64,000 nucleotides of DNA from Rhodocyclales bacterium GT-UBC. Its GTDB lineage: Bacteria > Pseudomonadota > Gammaproteobacteria > Burkholderiales > Rhodocyclaceae. The stretch covers positions 62,001 through 126,000 of the forward strand of contig QXPY01000012.1 of NCBI GenBank assembly GCA_003583745.1, read 5' to 3'. Each line of letters starts with the position of its first letter. The stretch's first letter is position 1. A program made the position numbers and the translations under genes. The notes beneath the pieces are model-generated. The model made no database searches. It saw only the letters and a list, made by a program, of their open reading frames with translations, and had not been told where the DNA came from. This document shows positions 26,679 through 34,637 of this stretch, in pieces.

Positions 26679-26700
26679 TTAAACGGTATATACAGTTTAA
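26679..26700 (-). promoter_or_regulatory. Inverted repeat TTAAAC-N10-GTTTAA upstream of the Ala/Lys-rich gene
   Basis: A perfect 6-bp dyad with a 10-base TA-rich centre (GGTATATACA) starts 13 bases upstream of the gene's ATG. More TTTAAC/GTTAAAC copies follow up to 26727. It could be an operator, possibly for autoregulation; the centre could contain a -10. Confidence 0.4.
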
Positions 26701-26779
26701 CGATTTAACACGCCTGTAAAGTTAAACTTTTTTGACAAGGTAAAATGCGCCCCTCCCCATACAGCGCAGGAACCACACC

Positions 26780-27448
26780 ATGACCCAGGACGAACTCAAG
26801 CAGGCCGTAGCCCAGGCGGCCGCCGACTACGTGGCGAAGACGGCTCCGGCCGGCAGCATCATTGGCGTCGGCACGGGTTCGACGGCCAACTTCTTCATCG
26901 ATGCACTGGCTCCGCTCAAGGACCGCTACAAAGGCGCCGTCGCCAGTTCAGAGGCCACCCGCAAGCGTCTGGAAAGCCACGGCATCACGGTACTCGACCT
27001 CAACGACGTCGATGACATCCCGGTCTATGTCGATGGTGCCGATGAAATCGATGCCGGCCTCAACATGATCAAGGGTGGCGGCGGCGCCTTGACGCGCGAG
27101 AAAATCGTTGCCGCCGTGGCCAAAAGCTTCGTCTGCATCGCCGACGGCTCGAAACTGGTCGACACCATGGGCAAGTTCCCGCTGCCGGTCGAGGTGATTC
27201 CCATGTCGTGCGCCTACGTTGCGCGCGAACTGGCCAAGCTGGGCGGCACGCCGGTACTGCGCGAAGGCTTCGTCACCGACAACGGCAACCTGATCCTCGA
27301 CGTCAAGGGACTCAGCATCACCGACCCCAAGGGCCTGGAAGCGAGCATCAACCAGATCACCGGTGTCGTCACCAACGGCCTGTTCGCGCTGCGTCCGGCC
27401 AACCTGCTGCTGCTCGGCACCGCCGAAGGCGTGAAGACCATCGGCTGA
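26780..27448 (+). CDS. rpiA: Ribose-5-phosphate isomerase A
   Basis: A 222-residue enzyme interconverting ribose-5-phosphate and ribulose-5-phosphate (pentose phosphate pathway, also Calvin cycle). Family motifs are all present: [35 protein letters not shown] and [12 protein letters not shown], where the catalytic Asp, Glu and Lys lie. Monocistronic; the next gene's PHO box starts within its stop codon. Confidence 0.97.
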   Translation: MTQDELKQAVAQAAADYVAKTAPAGSIIGVGTGSTANFFIDALAPLKDRYKGAVASSEATRKRLESHGITVLDLNDVDDIPVYVDGADEIDAGLNMIKGGGGALTREKIVAAVAKSFVCIADGSKLVDTMGKFPLPVEVIPMSCAYVARELAKLGGTPVLREGFVTDNGNLILDVKGLSITDPKGLEASINQITGVVTNGLFALRPANLLLLGTAEGVKTIG

Positions 27449-27464
27449 GTCACCAGGCTGTCAC
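27447..27464 (+). promoter_or_regulatory. Candidate PHO box for the phasin gene
   Basis: GAGTCAC, CAGG, CTGTCAC: the second half is perfect and the first matches 5 of 7. Ten bases later is TACGCT (27475-27480) as a -10, about 34 bases before the ATG. Same geometry as the pstS box. Confidence 0.55.
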
Positions 27465-27513
27465 ATTCGGGCGCTACGCTGGCTGAAACCACTCAGCCCG
27501 ACGGGAGTGCCCG

Positions 27514-28089
27514 ATGTTTCCTTCCCCGCAGCAAATCGCCCTGAGCCGCGAACAGGCACTGAGCCACCTGCTCGATCTGTCGGCCAGCGTACTCGATACC
27601 AGCCAGCGCCTCTCGGCCCTCTTCTCCGCCAACAGCCAGGAAGCGATCGCCCAGGGCAGCCAGCAACTTTCCCGCTTCAGCCATGGTCAACTCGACTCGC
27701 TGACGCACTTTCCCGCCTCCGTCTGGCTGGAGAACTCCCGCCGTCACGGCAAGATGCTCGAAGCCTGCTGGCACATGCTCGGCGAGACCCAGCACGCACT
27801 GATACGGCATGCCGATGCCCAACTCCGCGTCGTCGACGCAATGACCCGAGCCGGTCTGCGGCGCGCCATGCACAACGCCCCGTGGGAAGTTGAAATAGCC
27901 CTTGACGCTTTGCTCCTCGGCCTCGACAAGCACGAACAGGTGGTGCATGAATTGAACGATGCCGCTCTGAGCGAAGCCGAACAAACCCGAGCAACCCTGC
28001 AGCCCGCCCCGGCACCGGCCCCCAACCCGACCACCACCCGCCGCCGGGCCAGCCCGAGGAAAAAATCGCAGCCGCTGAACGCCGCGTAG
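27514..28089 (+). CDS. Phasin-like protein (PHA granule-associated)
   Basis: The 191-residue protein is predicted almost wholly helical and amphipathic over residues 1-160, followed by an Ala/Pro-rich linker and a basic tail (TTTRRRASPRKKSQ). Size, composition and the FPSPQQIA ... QQLSRFSHGQLDSLTHFPAS pattern fit phasins, which coat polyhydroxyalkanoate granules and control their size and number. A PHO-box-like promoter precedes it and a strong terminator follows. PHA accumulation under phosphate limitation is well known, so the regulation makes sense. Assignment rests on overall character rather than a catalytic motif. Confidence 0.65.
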   Translation: MFPSPQQIALSREQALSHLLDLSASVLDTSQRLSALFSANSQEAIAQGSQQLSRFSHGQLDSLTHFPASVWLENSRRHGKMLEACWHMLGETQHALIRHADAQLRVVDAMTRAGLRRAMHNAPWEVEIALDALLLGLDKHEQVVHELNDAALSEAEQTRATLQPAPAPAPNPTTTRRRASPRKKSQPLNAA

Positions 28090-28121
28090 GCTATCGCCAC
28101 GCCGCCCACCGTCTCTCCATT

Positions 28122-28149
28122 TTTGCCCGGCCTGGCCGGGCATTTTTTT
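28122..28149 (+). terminator. Terminator after the phasin-like gene
   Basis: TGCCCGGCC / GGCCGGGCA arms almost abutting (one T between), followed by seven T. Confidence 0.9.
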
Positions 28150-28267
28150 GTCCGTGCCGTCAACGCCAGGCCAAGGCGGGTAATATCCTTCGGGACGACG
28201 CGGTACAGGACCATCCCGGCCCGGCTGCGACACTGTCCGACACCAACATCGGGAGGCCGACCGCATC

Positions 28268-29290
28268 ATGCATCCTTCGTCCGCACAACGCCCCGTCATC
28301 AACCTCGCCCTGCAGGGCGGCGGCGCCCACGGCGCCTTCACCTGGGGCGTGCTGGACGCACTGCTCGAAGAGGACCGTTTCGATTTCGAGGGCGTCACCG
28401 GCACCAGCGCCGGCGCCATGAATGCCGCCTGCCTGGCCCATGGGCTGATGGTCGGCGGCCGCGATGGCGCCCGTCAGGCCCTGGCCAATTTCTGGCGCGC
28501 CGTCGCGATGACCGCTCCCTTCGAGTCCGATGGCACGCCGCCCGCCCTCTCCTCGGCCATGAAGATGATGCTGCAATGGACCGACTACCTGTCGCCGGAA
28601 CAGCTCAACCCGCTCGACCTCAACCCGCTGCGCGACATCATCAGCGACCAGATCGACTTTGCCCGCCTGCGCCGCGAATCGCCGGTCAAGCTGTTCATCG
28701 CCGCCACCCATGCCAATTCAGGCAAGCTGCGCATCTTCACCAACCCGGAACTGTCGATCGACACCCTGCTCGCCTCGGCCTGCCTGCCGACCATCCACCG
28801 GACCGTGATGATCGACGGCGAGCCGTACTGGGACGGCGGCTACAGCGCCAACCCGGCGGTTTTCCCGCTGCTCTACCAGTGCACTTCGCCCGATATCATG
28901 CTGGTCCTGCTGACGCCGCTGCATTACAGCGAAACGCCGGAATCGGCCCAGGACATCAAGCTGCGCCTGCGCGAACTGGCCTTCAACTCGACCTTCCTGC
29001 GCGAAATGCGGATGTTCGCCCACTTGCGCGACCAGATCGGTGACGTCCGCCTGCCGGAGTGGCTGCCGATCGGCCGTTTCGAGCGCCGGATCAGCAAGCT
29101 GCGCTTTCATGCGATCAGTGCCGATGCGCTGCTCGGCGATCTGCCGGCCGAGACCAAACTGGCGGTCAGCCTGCCCTTCTTCGAGCGCCTGCGCGACGAC
29201 GGTCGCCAGCACGCCCGGCAATGGCTGGCGGCACATCGTGACGCGGTGGGGAACCGCGCCACCCTGGACCTAGCCAAGCTGTTTTATTGA
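28268..29290 (+). CDS. Patatin-like phospholipase / esterase
   Basis: A 340-residue patatin-fold hydrolase. The oxyanion-hole motif LQGGGAHGAF, the nucleophile serine in TGTSAGAMNA (G-x-S-x-G) and the catalytic aspartate in WDGGYSANP are intact. There is no signal peptide, so it is cytosolic. Family members cleave acyl chains from phospholipids; bacterial relatives also include intracellular PHA depolymerases. Sitting directly after a phasin-like gene, a role on PHA granules is attractive but unproven, and a terminator separates the two transcripts. Confidence 0.85.
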   Translation: MHPSSAQRPVINLALQGGGAHGAFTWGVLDALLEEDRFDFEGVTGTSAGAMNAACLAHGLMVGGRDGARQALANFWRAVAMTAPFESDGTPPALSSAMKMMLQWTDYLSPEQLNPLDLNPLRDIISDQIDFARLRRESPVKLFIAATHANSGKLRIFTNPELSIDTLLASACLPTIHRTVMIDGEPYWDGGYSANPAVFPLLYQCTSPDIMLVLLTPLHYSETPESAQDIKLRLRELAFNSTFLREMRMFAHLRDQIGDVRLPEWLPIGRFERRISKLRFHAISADALLGDLPAETKLAVSLPFFERLRDDGRQHARQWLAAHRDAVGNRATLDLAKLFY

Positions 29291-29294
29291 ATCG

Positions 29295-31145
29295 CTAGTT
29301 GAGTACGCGCACGCTCGGCCGCGGCAGCTCACAACCGATGCCGTGGCCGCTACCCGGGCGGCGCCGGTCGACAAAGACATGCCCACCGGCATGGCTCAGC
29401 GTCGGGTTGCGGGCTTGTTTCTTGGCCTGCTTCTTGGCCGACGATGCGGCGGCGGCAACCTCGCGGTGCGACTCGCAATCGCCCGGCCCGACCTTGACTA
29501 CGCCAACCGACAAGGTCGGCAAGGGCTGGAAGACGATCTCGCCGCGCCGGTTCTCCGCCATGTAACCGCCCTGCGCCCGCTCCTCGACGCTGAGCAGGCT
29601 ATCGATGGCTTCGGCGAAGGAACGCACCAGTTGCCAGCAACGCATCTCCCAATCATGGCTCTGGAAGACGATGAAGAAGTCGTCGCCACCGATGTGGCCG
29701 ATGAAATCGCAACGCTCGTCGGCGACCTCGCAGGCCAGGCGGCCGAGCATCTGGATCACGTCGTCGCCGCGCCGGTAGCCGAAGGTGTCGTTGTAGGGCT
29801 TGAAATTGTCGATATCGATATAGGCCGCGACAAATTCGCCTTCCGCCGCCAGCATGCGGTCCAGGTGCTCGTTGATCGGCACGTTTCCGGGCAGCTGGGT
29901 CAGCGGGTTGGCGTAGCGGGCGGCGCTGATCTGCATCTCGGTGATCGTCGCCATCAGATCGTGGCTGCTGCCGACGCCGACATAGCCGCCCTCGTCGGTG
30001 ACGATGAAACCGTCAAACAGGTAGTGCTTGGGCGCCAGCGACAACATCATCGCCAGCTCCTGGATGGTGGCGTGCTGATCGACCACGAGCGGCGCGTGAT
30101 CCATGAACAGCTCGCAACTCTTGCGCCCGAACAACTCCTTGCGGAAGGGCCGGGCAAAACGGTCGATCATGCTGTGCCGGTTGATCATGCCGACCGGCTG
30201 GTTGTCCTGCACCACCGGCAGCACGTCGAGTTCCGGCTCGGCCTCGAAGCGCTCGATCACCTCGGCGTTGCTCGCCCCCAAAGCGACCGGCACGATCGGC
30301 CGGAGCAGCGTCCGCGCCGTCGGCATCTTGCCGACCGCCTGGCTCGACGGCGACAGCGACAAACGCTGTCCGGTGAGAACGTTGAGGACCAGCTGCGGCA
30401 GCAGGCGCAAAGGCACCGGATCGGGTCGGGCGACGAAATAGCCCTGGCCGCAGGCGATTCCCATGTCGCGAATACAGGCAAAATCCTCGGCGCGTTCGAT
30501 GCCCTCGGCGACCAGCAAGGCATTGCAGATTTCGGCCAGATCCTGCATGGCCCGTACGAAGTGATACTTGATCCGGTCCTCGGCGATGCCGTTGATGAAA
30601 TGCTTGTCGATCTTGACGAACTCCGGTCGCACCTCGGACCACATGCGCAGATTGGCGAAACCTTCGCCCAGATCGTCGATGGCGATCTGGAAACCGCGCC
30701 CGCGATAATGCAGCAAGGCTTCCTGAATGCCCGGCATGTCGGTAATGCGTTGATTTTCGGTCAGCTCGATGACGATCCGGTTGGGCGCAATGCCCAACTC
30801 GGCAAGCAAGGCCCGGGTATGGCCGTTCATCATCAGTGGATCGAGCAGGCAGCAGGGCGTCACATTGAGAAACAGCCGCCCGGGCAGGCGCTGCTGGGCG
30901 AAGGCGCGCAAACTGACCTCGCGACAGGCATGTTCGAGTTCGAGCGCCATGCCGCTCTGCTTGGCCGCAGCGAACAAGGCATCGGGAAAGCGCAGTGGAG
31001 AATGTTCCGGCCCCCGAATCAAGGCTTCGTAGCCGAGGATGGCCCGCACCCGGAAATCGATGATCGGCTGAAATACCGGATAGAGCAGCCCCTCGTCGAG
31101 AATCCGGCGCAACTCGGCAGCTTCGTCATCCATCAAAACAATCAT
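29295..31145 (-). CDS. EAL-CBS-CBS-GGDEF c-di-GMP protein
   Basis: 616 residues with an unusual order. The EAL phosphodiesterase domain comes first (about 10-245: YEALIRGP, VIELTENQ, DDLGEGF, EGIE), then a CBS pair (about 270-410: SNAEVIERF, DVLPVVQDNQPVGMINR, DGFIVTDEGGYVGVG), then GGDEF (about 425-580: DIDNFKPYNDTFGY, IGGDDFF). The EAL catalytic residues look complete, so c-di-GMP hydrolysis is likely. The GGDEF signature is GGDDF, so cyclase activity is uncertain and the domain may instead bind GTP. CBS pairs usually sense adenine nucleotides, which could tie c-di-GMP level to energy state. Start ATG 31145; a GTG at 31148 adds one residue. Ends 4 bases from the convergent patatin stop. Confidence 0.9.
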   Translation of the reverse strand: MIVLMDDEAAELRRILDEGLLYPVFQPIIDFRVRAILGYEALIRGPEHSPLRFPDALFAAAKQSGMALELEHACREVSLRAFAQQRLPGRLFLNVTPCCLLDPLMMNGHTRALLAELGIAPNRIVIELTENQRITDMPGIQEALLHYRGRGFQIAIDDLGEGFANLRMWSEVRPEFVKIDKHFINGIAEDRIKYHFVRAMQDLAEICNALLVAEGIERAEDFACIRDMGIACGQGYFVARPDPVPLRLLPQLVLNVLTGQRLSLSPSSQAVGKMPTARTLLRPIVPVALGASNAEVIERFEAEPELDVLPVVQDNQPVGMINRHSMIDRFARPFRKELFGRKSCELFMDHAPLVVDQHATIQELAMMLSLAPKHYLFDGFIVTDEGGYVGVGSSHDLMATITEMQISAARYANPLTQLPGNVPINEHLDRMLAAEGEFVAAYIDIDNFKPYNDTFGYRRGDDVIQMLGRLACEVADERCDFIGHIGGDDFFIVFQSHDWEMRCWQLVRSFAEAIDSLLSVEERAQGGYMAENRRGEIVFQPLPTLSVGVVKVGPGDCESHREVAAAASSAKKQAKKQARNPTLSHAGGHVFVDRRRPGSGHGIGCELPRPSVRVLN

Positions 31146-31311
31146 CACATTCCGCTCAAACCAGGTAACAGTCTGGCGAGTTTAGGAAGCCAAGATTTCA
31201 TTCCGGTTACAAGCATCGCCACATCGATACAAATTTGAGCCGACGGCGCGGCGTCACAACACCGTAATCCGCCCCGGGCAAGATGACGGCCCCGACCTGT
31301 TTCAAGCCGTC

Positions 31312-33378
31312 ATGAAAAACCTGCTTGCTCCGCTATTTGGCAAATATCGCGACCTGGTGCTGGCCATCGGCTTTTTCTTGCTGATCGACGCCGGGGTTTC
31401 CGCCCTCAACATCGCCACTTCGCGGCTGATCGAAATCGATGCCGAGCGAATCAATACCGCCGGCCTGCTGCGCACCTACTCGCAACAACTGACCAAGGCC
31501 CTGCTCACGCTGGATATGGATCTGCGTCATGGCAATCTGACGCAATCGAGCCTGGCCGAGATTTCCGAAGCCCGCCTCGGCTTCGACGACGCCCGCCAAT
31601 CCCTGGAAACGCTGCTCGCCCGGCGTCCCAGCCTGGCCCTGCTGGAGCCCGAGGAACTCCGGCAAGGCGCCCAGGAGAATCTGAATCAGGTGTTGCGCAC
31701 CTGGGAGCCGATCGAACGCGAAATCGGCCCGCTCATCGTCAATGCCGACCCCAATCTCGACACCGTCAGCGGTGCCGTTCAGAAAGCCGTCACCCGCAAC
31801 AACCGGCTGACCCGGCAAGCCAGCGACCTGAGCGACAGCCTGGAGGAAATCGCCCGCCAGAAAACGGCCACCGTGCGCCTTATCCAGACCCTCTCCATCG
31901 CCCTGGCCCTGCTCAACTTCGCCTTCATCATTTTCAAGTTCATCGGCCGCCTGGCCACCAGCGATCGCGAAGCCAGCCAGGCCCGCGAGGAAACCGGGCG
32001 CATCCTGGGCAGCGTCCGCGAAGGGCTCTTCCTGCTTACCCGGGAGAGAAAGGTCGGACAGCAACGTTCGACCTCGCTGGACACGCTGTTTGGCGACCCG
32101 CTGCCCCCCGGCGCCGACTTCTACCCATTTCTCAATCAGCTGACCTCGCCGGAAAACGCCGAAGCGGCACGCGATTACATCGATCTGCTGTTCAACCAGA
32201 AGATGAAGCAGAGCCTGCTCGAACAACTGAACCCGCTGGTCGAATTGGAACTGCTGTCGGACCGCCGGCAGCGCAAGGGACCGACCCATCTCAGCTTCGA
32301 ATTCAACCAGGTGCGAGAAAACGGCGACGTGGTGGCCCTGCTGGTCACCGTCTTCGACGTCTCGCAGAAAATTCGCCTGGAGCACCAGCTGGCCGGAGCC
32401 GAAGCCCGCGCCGACAACGAAATCGCCCTCCTGCTCGGGGTCCTCGACCATAATCCGCACGAGGTCGCCACCTTCCTGCACCATGCGCGCGACACCCTGC
32501 AGCGGATCAACAACGACCTGCAGAACATCCAACCCGGCCGCCAGTCGTATCCGCAGTTGATCAACAGTATCGCCCGCATCGTGCACGGCCTCAAAGGTGA
32601 AGCCGGAACGCTCGGCTGCAGCAGCATCGGTCGCGAAGCCCACAGCTTCGAAAACGTTCTCCAGCCATTGCGTGGGCGCGACAATATCGGGGGCGACGAC
32701 CTGATTCCCGTTGCCGTCGCCCTGAGCCGGCTACAGAGCGAAACCGTCAAGCTGGCAGCCGTCGTCGGCCGCATCCAGCAGTTTGCCGGTGAGCGCCAGG
32801 AAAATGAAACCAGGGATCCATTGGCCGACAGCCTGCAGCGCATCGAACAATATGCCCGTCAGGTCGCCAACGATCTCGACAAGCAGATTCGCTTCGAAGC
32901 CGCCGTCCCCCGCCTGAGCAGCTTGCCGGCACCGCTCGCCCGCATGCTGCGCGAAGCCGTGCCGCAGTTGATCCGCAATGCCGTCGCCCACGGCATCGAA
33001 AGCCCGGCCGAAAGGGAGCGCTTGGGCAAGCCGGCCACCGGGCTGATCCGGGTCGAGCTGACGAGCGAAGCCGACGGCACCCTGACCATGACGGTACACG
33101 ACGACGGCCGCGGTCTTTCGGCCGAACACCTGCGTGGCGTACTGGCCAGCCGCGGTCTGCACACGCCGGAAGCGCTGGCGGCAATGAGCGACGCCGAGAT
33201 CGTCGCCACCGTGTTCGAACCCGGCTTCAGTTCGCTCGACCAGGCCCATCCGCATGCCGGCCGCGGCGACGGCCTGGCCGTAGTGAAGGAGGCCTTGCGC
33301 ACCATCGGCGGCCGCCTGCGCATCAACTCGCGCCCCAACTCCCACACCCGCTTCATCATGCAGATCAAACCCGCCTGA
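31312..33378 (+). CDS. CheA-like hybrid sensor kinase (PilJ-type sensor, Hpt, HATPase)
   Basis: The 688-residue membrane kinase has helix 1 at 15-35, a periplasmic PilJ/NarX-like helical sensor starting IDAERINTAGLLRTYSQQ, helix 2 at about 194-213, a PAS-like region, and an Hpt domain with the phospho-histidine in IARIVHGLKGEAGTLG. It ends with a CheA-type ATPase (PQLIRNAVAHGIESPAER, VHDDGRGLS, GRGDGLAVVKEA). A CheW-like C-terminal domain is missing, so it is not an ordinary chemotaxis CheA. The next two genes, a CheY and a CheX-like phosphatase, follow with gaps of 1 and 2 bases, giving a self-contained phosphorelay. Signal and output unknown. Confidence 0.88.
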   Translation: MKNLLAPLFGKYRDLVLAIGFFLLIDAGVSALNIATSRLIEIDAERINTAGLLRTYSQQLTKALLTLDMDLRHGNLTQSSLAEISEARLGFDDARQSLETLLARRPSLALLEPEELRQGAQENLNQVLRTWEPIEREIGPLIVNADPNLDTVSGAVQKAVTRNNRLTRQASDLSDSLEEIARQKTATVRLIQTLSIALALLNFAFIIFKFIGRLATSDREASQAREETGRILGSVREGLFLLTRERKVGQQRSTSLDTLFGDPLPPGADFYPFLNQLTSPENAEAARDYIDLLFNQKMKQSLLEQLNPLVELELLSDRRQRKGPTHLSFEFNQVRENGDVVALLVTVFDVSQKIRLEHQLAGAEARADNEIALLLGVLDHNPHEVATFLHHARDTLQRINNDLQNIQPGRQSYPQLINSIARIVHGLKGEAGTLGCSSIGREAHSFENVLQPLRGRDNIGGDDLIPVAVALSRLQSETVKLAAVVGRIQQFAGERQENETRDPLADSLQRIEQYARQVANDLDKQIRFEAAVPRLSSLPAPLARMLREAVPQLIRNAVAHGIESPAERERLGKPATGLIRVELTSEADGTLTMTVHDDGRGLSAEHLRGVLASRGLHTPEALAAMSDAEIVATVFEPGFSSLDQAHPHAGRGDGLAVVKEALRTIGGRLRINSRPNSHTRFIMQIKPA

Positions 33379-33379
33379 C

Positions 33380-33760
33380 ATGCACCCGCCGCACTTGAAC
33401 ATGCTGATCGTCGATGACTCGATGATCATCCGCAACCGGATCGCCCGCCTGGTCGCCGGGCCGACACTCCCCCACATCCAGATCGCCGGGCTGGCCTCGA
33501 ATGGCGAAATGGCCGTGCGCCTGGCCCGGGAAAGTCGCCCCCGACTGATCACCATGGACCTGACCATGCCGCAGATGGATGGCGAAGCCTGCATCGAACA
33601 GATCGTCGGCTTCCTGCCCGAAACCCGCATTCTGGTCGTCTCGGCCCTGGCCGACAAAAGCACCGCCCTGCGCGCCATCAAGAAAGGCGCCAGCGGTTTC
33701 CTGCACAAGCCGTTCACCGACGAAGAACTGCTCGAATCCCTGCTCGAATTGATCGATTAA
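33380..33760 (+). CDS. CheY-like single-domain response regulator
   Basis: A 126-residue receiver without output domain. Acidic pocket VDDSMI, phospho-acceptor aspartate in ITMDLTMPQMDG, switch Ser/Thr in VVSALAD and lysine in FLHKPFTDEE. It follows the CheA-like kinase by one base and precedes the CheX-like gene by two, so it is the likely phosphate carrier between them. An internal ATG at 33401 would start directly at MLIVDDS. Confidence 0.92.
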   Translation: MHPPHLNMLIVDDSMIIRNRIARLVAGPTLPHIQIAGLASNGEMAVRLARESRPRLITMDLTMPQMDGEACIEQIVGFLPETRILVVSALADKSTALRAIKKGASGFLHKPFTDEELLESLLELID

Positions 33761-33762
33761 GC

Positions 33763-34230
33763 ATGCGCAACGAACTCCGCAGCGAAGACATCGAGGTCTT
33801 CTCCGAGGCGATCAGCCATTTTTTCAACACCTGCACCGGCGAAAGCGCGCTGGTCCGCTCGGCCTTTCTGATCGAAAGCGGGCCGGCCGTGCTCTGGAAC
33901 GACTTCAACGGCCTGATCGATATCAGCGGCGACTACCGCGGCAGCGTCTGCTTCTCGGCACCGCGCGCCCTGCTCTCGCACGTGCTGCTCAAGATGGGGG
34001 AGTCGGTCTTTACCGACGAGCGCCATGCCGACATCGTCGGCGAAATCGCCAATACGCTCGCCGGGCGGGCCCGCCGACACTTCGGCGAAGGTCTCGACAT
34101 TTCACCGCCGCGCCTGCTCGACGACCGGAAGGCCGGGCTGGCCCTTCGCCCCGACTCGCTGCCTTACGCCATCCCGCTGCGCTGGCACGGTTACGAAGCC
34201 AATCTGGTCATCCAGTTGGCCCCCCACTGA
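33763..34230 (+). CDS. CheX-like chemotaxis phosphatase
   Basis: The 155-residue protein has the CheC/CheX/FliY-type active helix VGEIANTLAGRARRHF, where the E-x2-N pair positions water for dephosphorylating CheY-P. The preceding GSVCFSAPRALLSHVLLKMG and following beta-rich end fit CheX. It would reset the neighbouring CheY. Last gene of the three-gene unit. Confidence 0.82.
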   Translation: MRNELRSEDIEVFSEAISHFFNTCTGESALVRSAFLIESGPAVLWNDFNGLIDISGDYRGSVCFSAPRALLSHVLLKMGESVFTDERHADIVGEIANTLAGRARRHFGEGLDISPPRLLDDRKAGLALRPDSLPYAIPLRWHGYEANLVIQLAPH

Positions 34231-34345
34231 AGCTGTGCTCAGGGCGAGCCCCCACCGGCAATTCGATGACGCCTTGTCATTCACTTGCAATATGGGGCTA
34301 TCATGCTTGCTGCTACGGCCTATCCTTCCAACCCCGAGGTGTGCG

Positions 34346-34588
34346 ATGACGGAAATGCTGTTCTGCTACTGCTGCCGGGTGCATCACGCCAAAGATCAGA
34401 TGCGCCCTTTCCTGACCAAACAAGGCTATCGCTGGCGCTGCATCCGCAGCATCGAAGCCGCGGCAAGCAGCAAGGACAGCCGCGACGCCTTCGGTCGCAA
34501 ACAAACCGAGATCAATCGTAACGAAGCCCGCCACATGGCAGAACGCCTGGCCCTGATCCGTCTCGAACAGGGCCTGCTCACCGGCTGA
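34346..34588 (+). CDS. Small conserved protein with N-terminal CYCC motif
   Basis: The 80-residue product begins MTEMLFCYCCRVHHAKDQMR and continues basic and helical (GYRWRCIRSIEAAASS ...). Three cysteines and two histidines within 15 residues, plus a later Cys, suggest metal binding. The length and pattern resemble short uncharacterised betaproteobacterial proteins. Start chosen at ATG 34346; the much longer open frame upstream overlaps the CheX gene and has no coding character. A GC hairpin (34597-34622) follows. Function unknown. Confidence 0.6.
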   Translation: MTEMLFCYCCRVHHAKDQMRPFLTKQGYRWRCIRSIEAAASSKDSRDAFGRKQTEINRNEARHMAERLALIRLEQGLLTG

Positions 34589-34596
34589 AGCCGGGC

Positions 34597-34622
34597 CGCC
34601 CGCCCCCATGCGGCGGCGGGCG
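34597..34622. terminator. GC-rich hairpin between convergent genes
   Basis: CGCCCGCC / GGCGGGCG arms lie between the small protein gene and the convergent chemoreceptor gene. T-runs on both sides are weak, so it is only terminator-like. Confidence 0.45.
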
Positions 34623-34637
34623 TATTGTCTTGCCGGC

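Noticed and set aside
34274-34291. TTGTCAT-TCAC-TTGCAAT before the 80-residue gene
   Set aside because: The second half matches only 4 of 7 and the -10 spacing is off (TATCAT 8 bases away).
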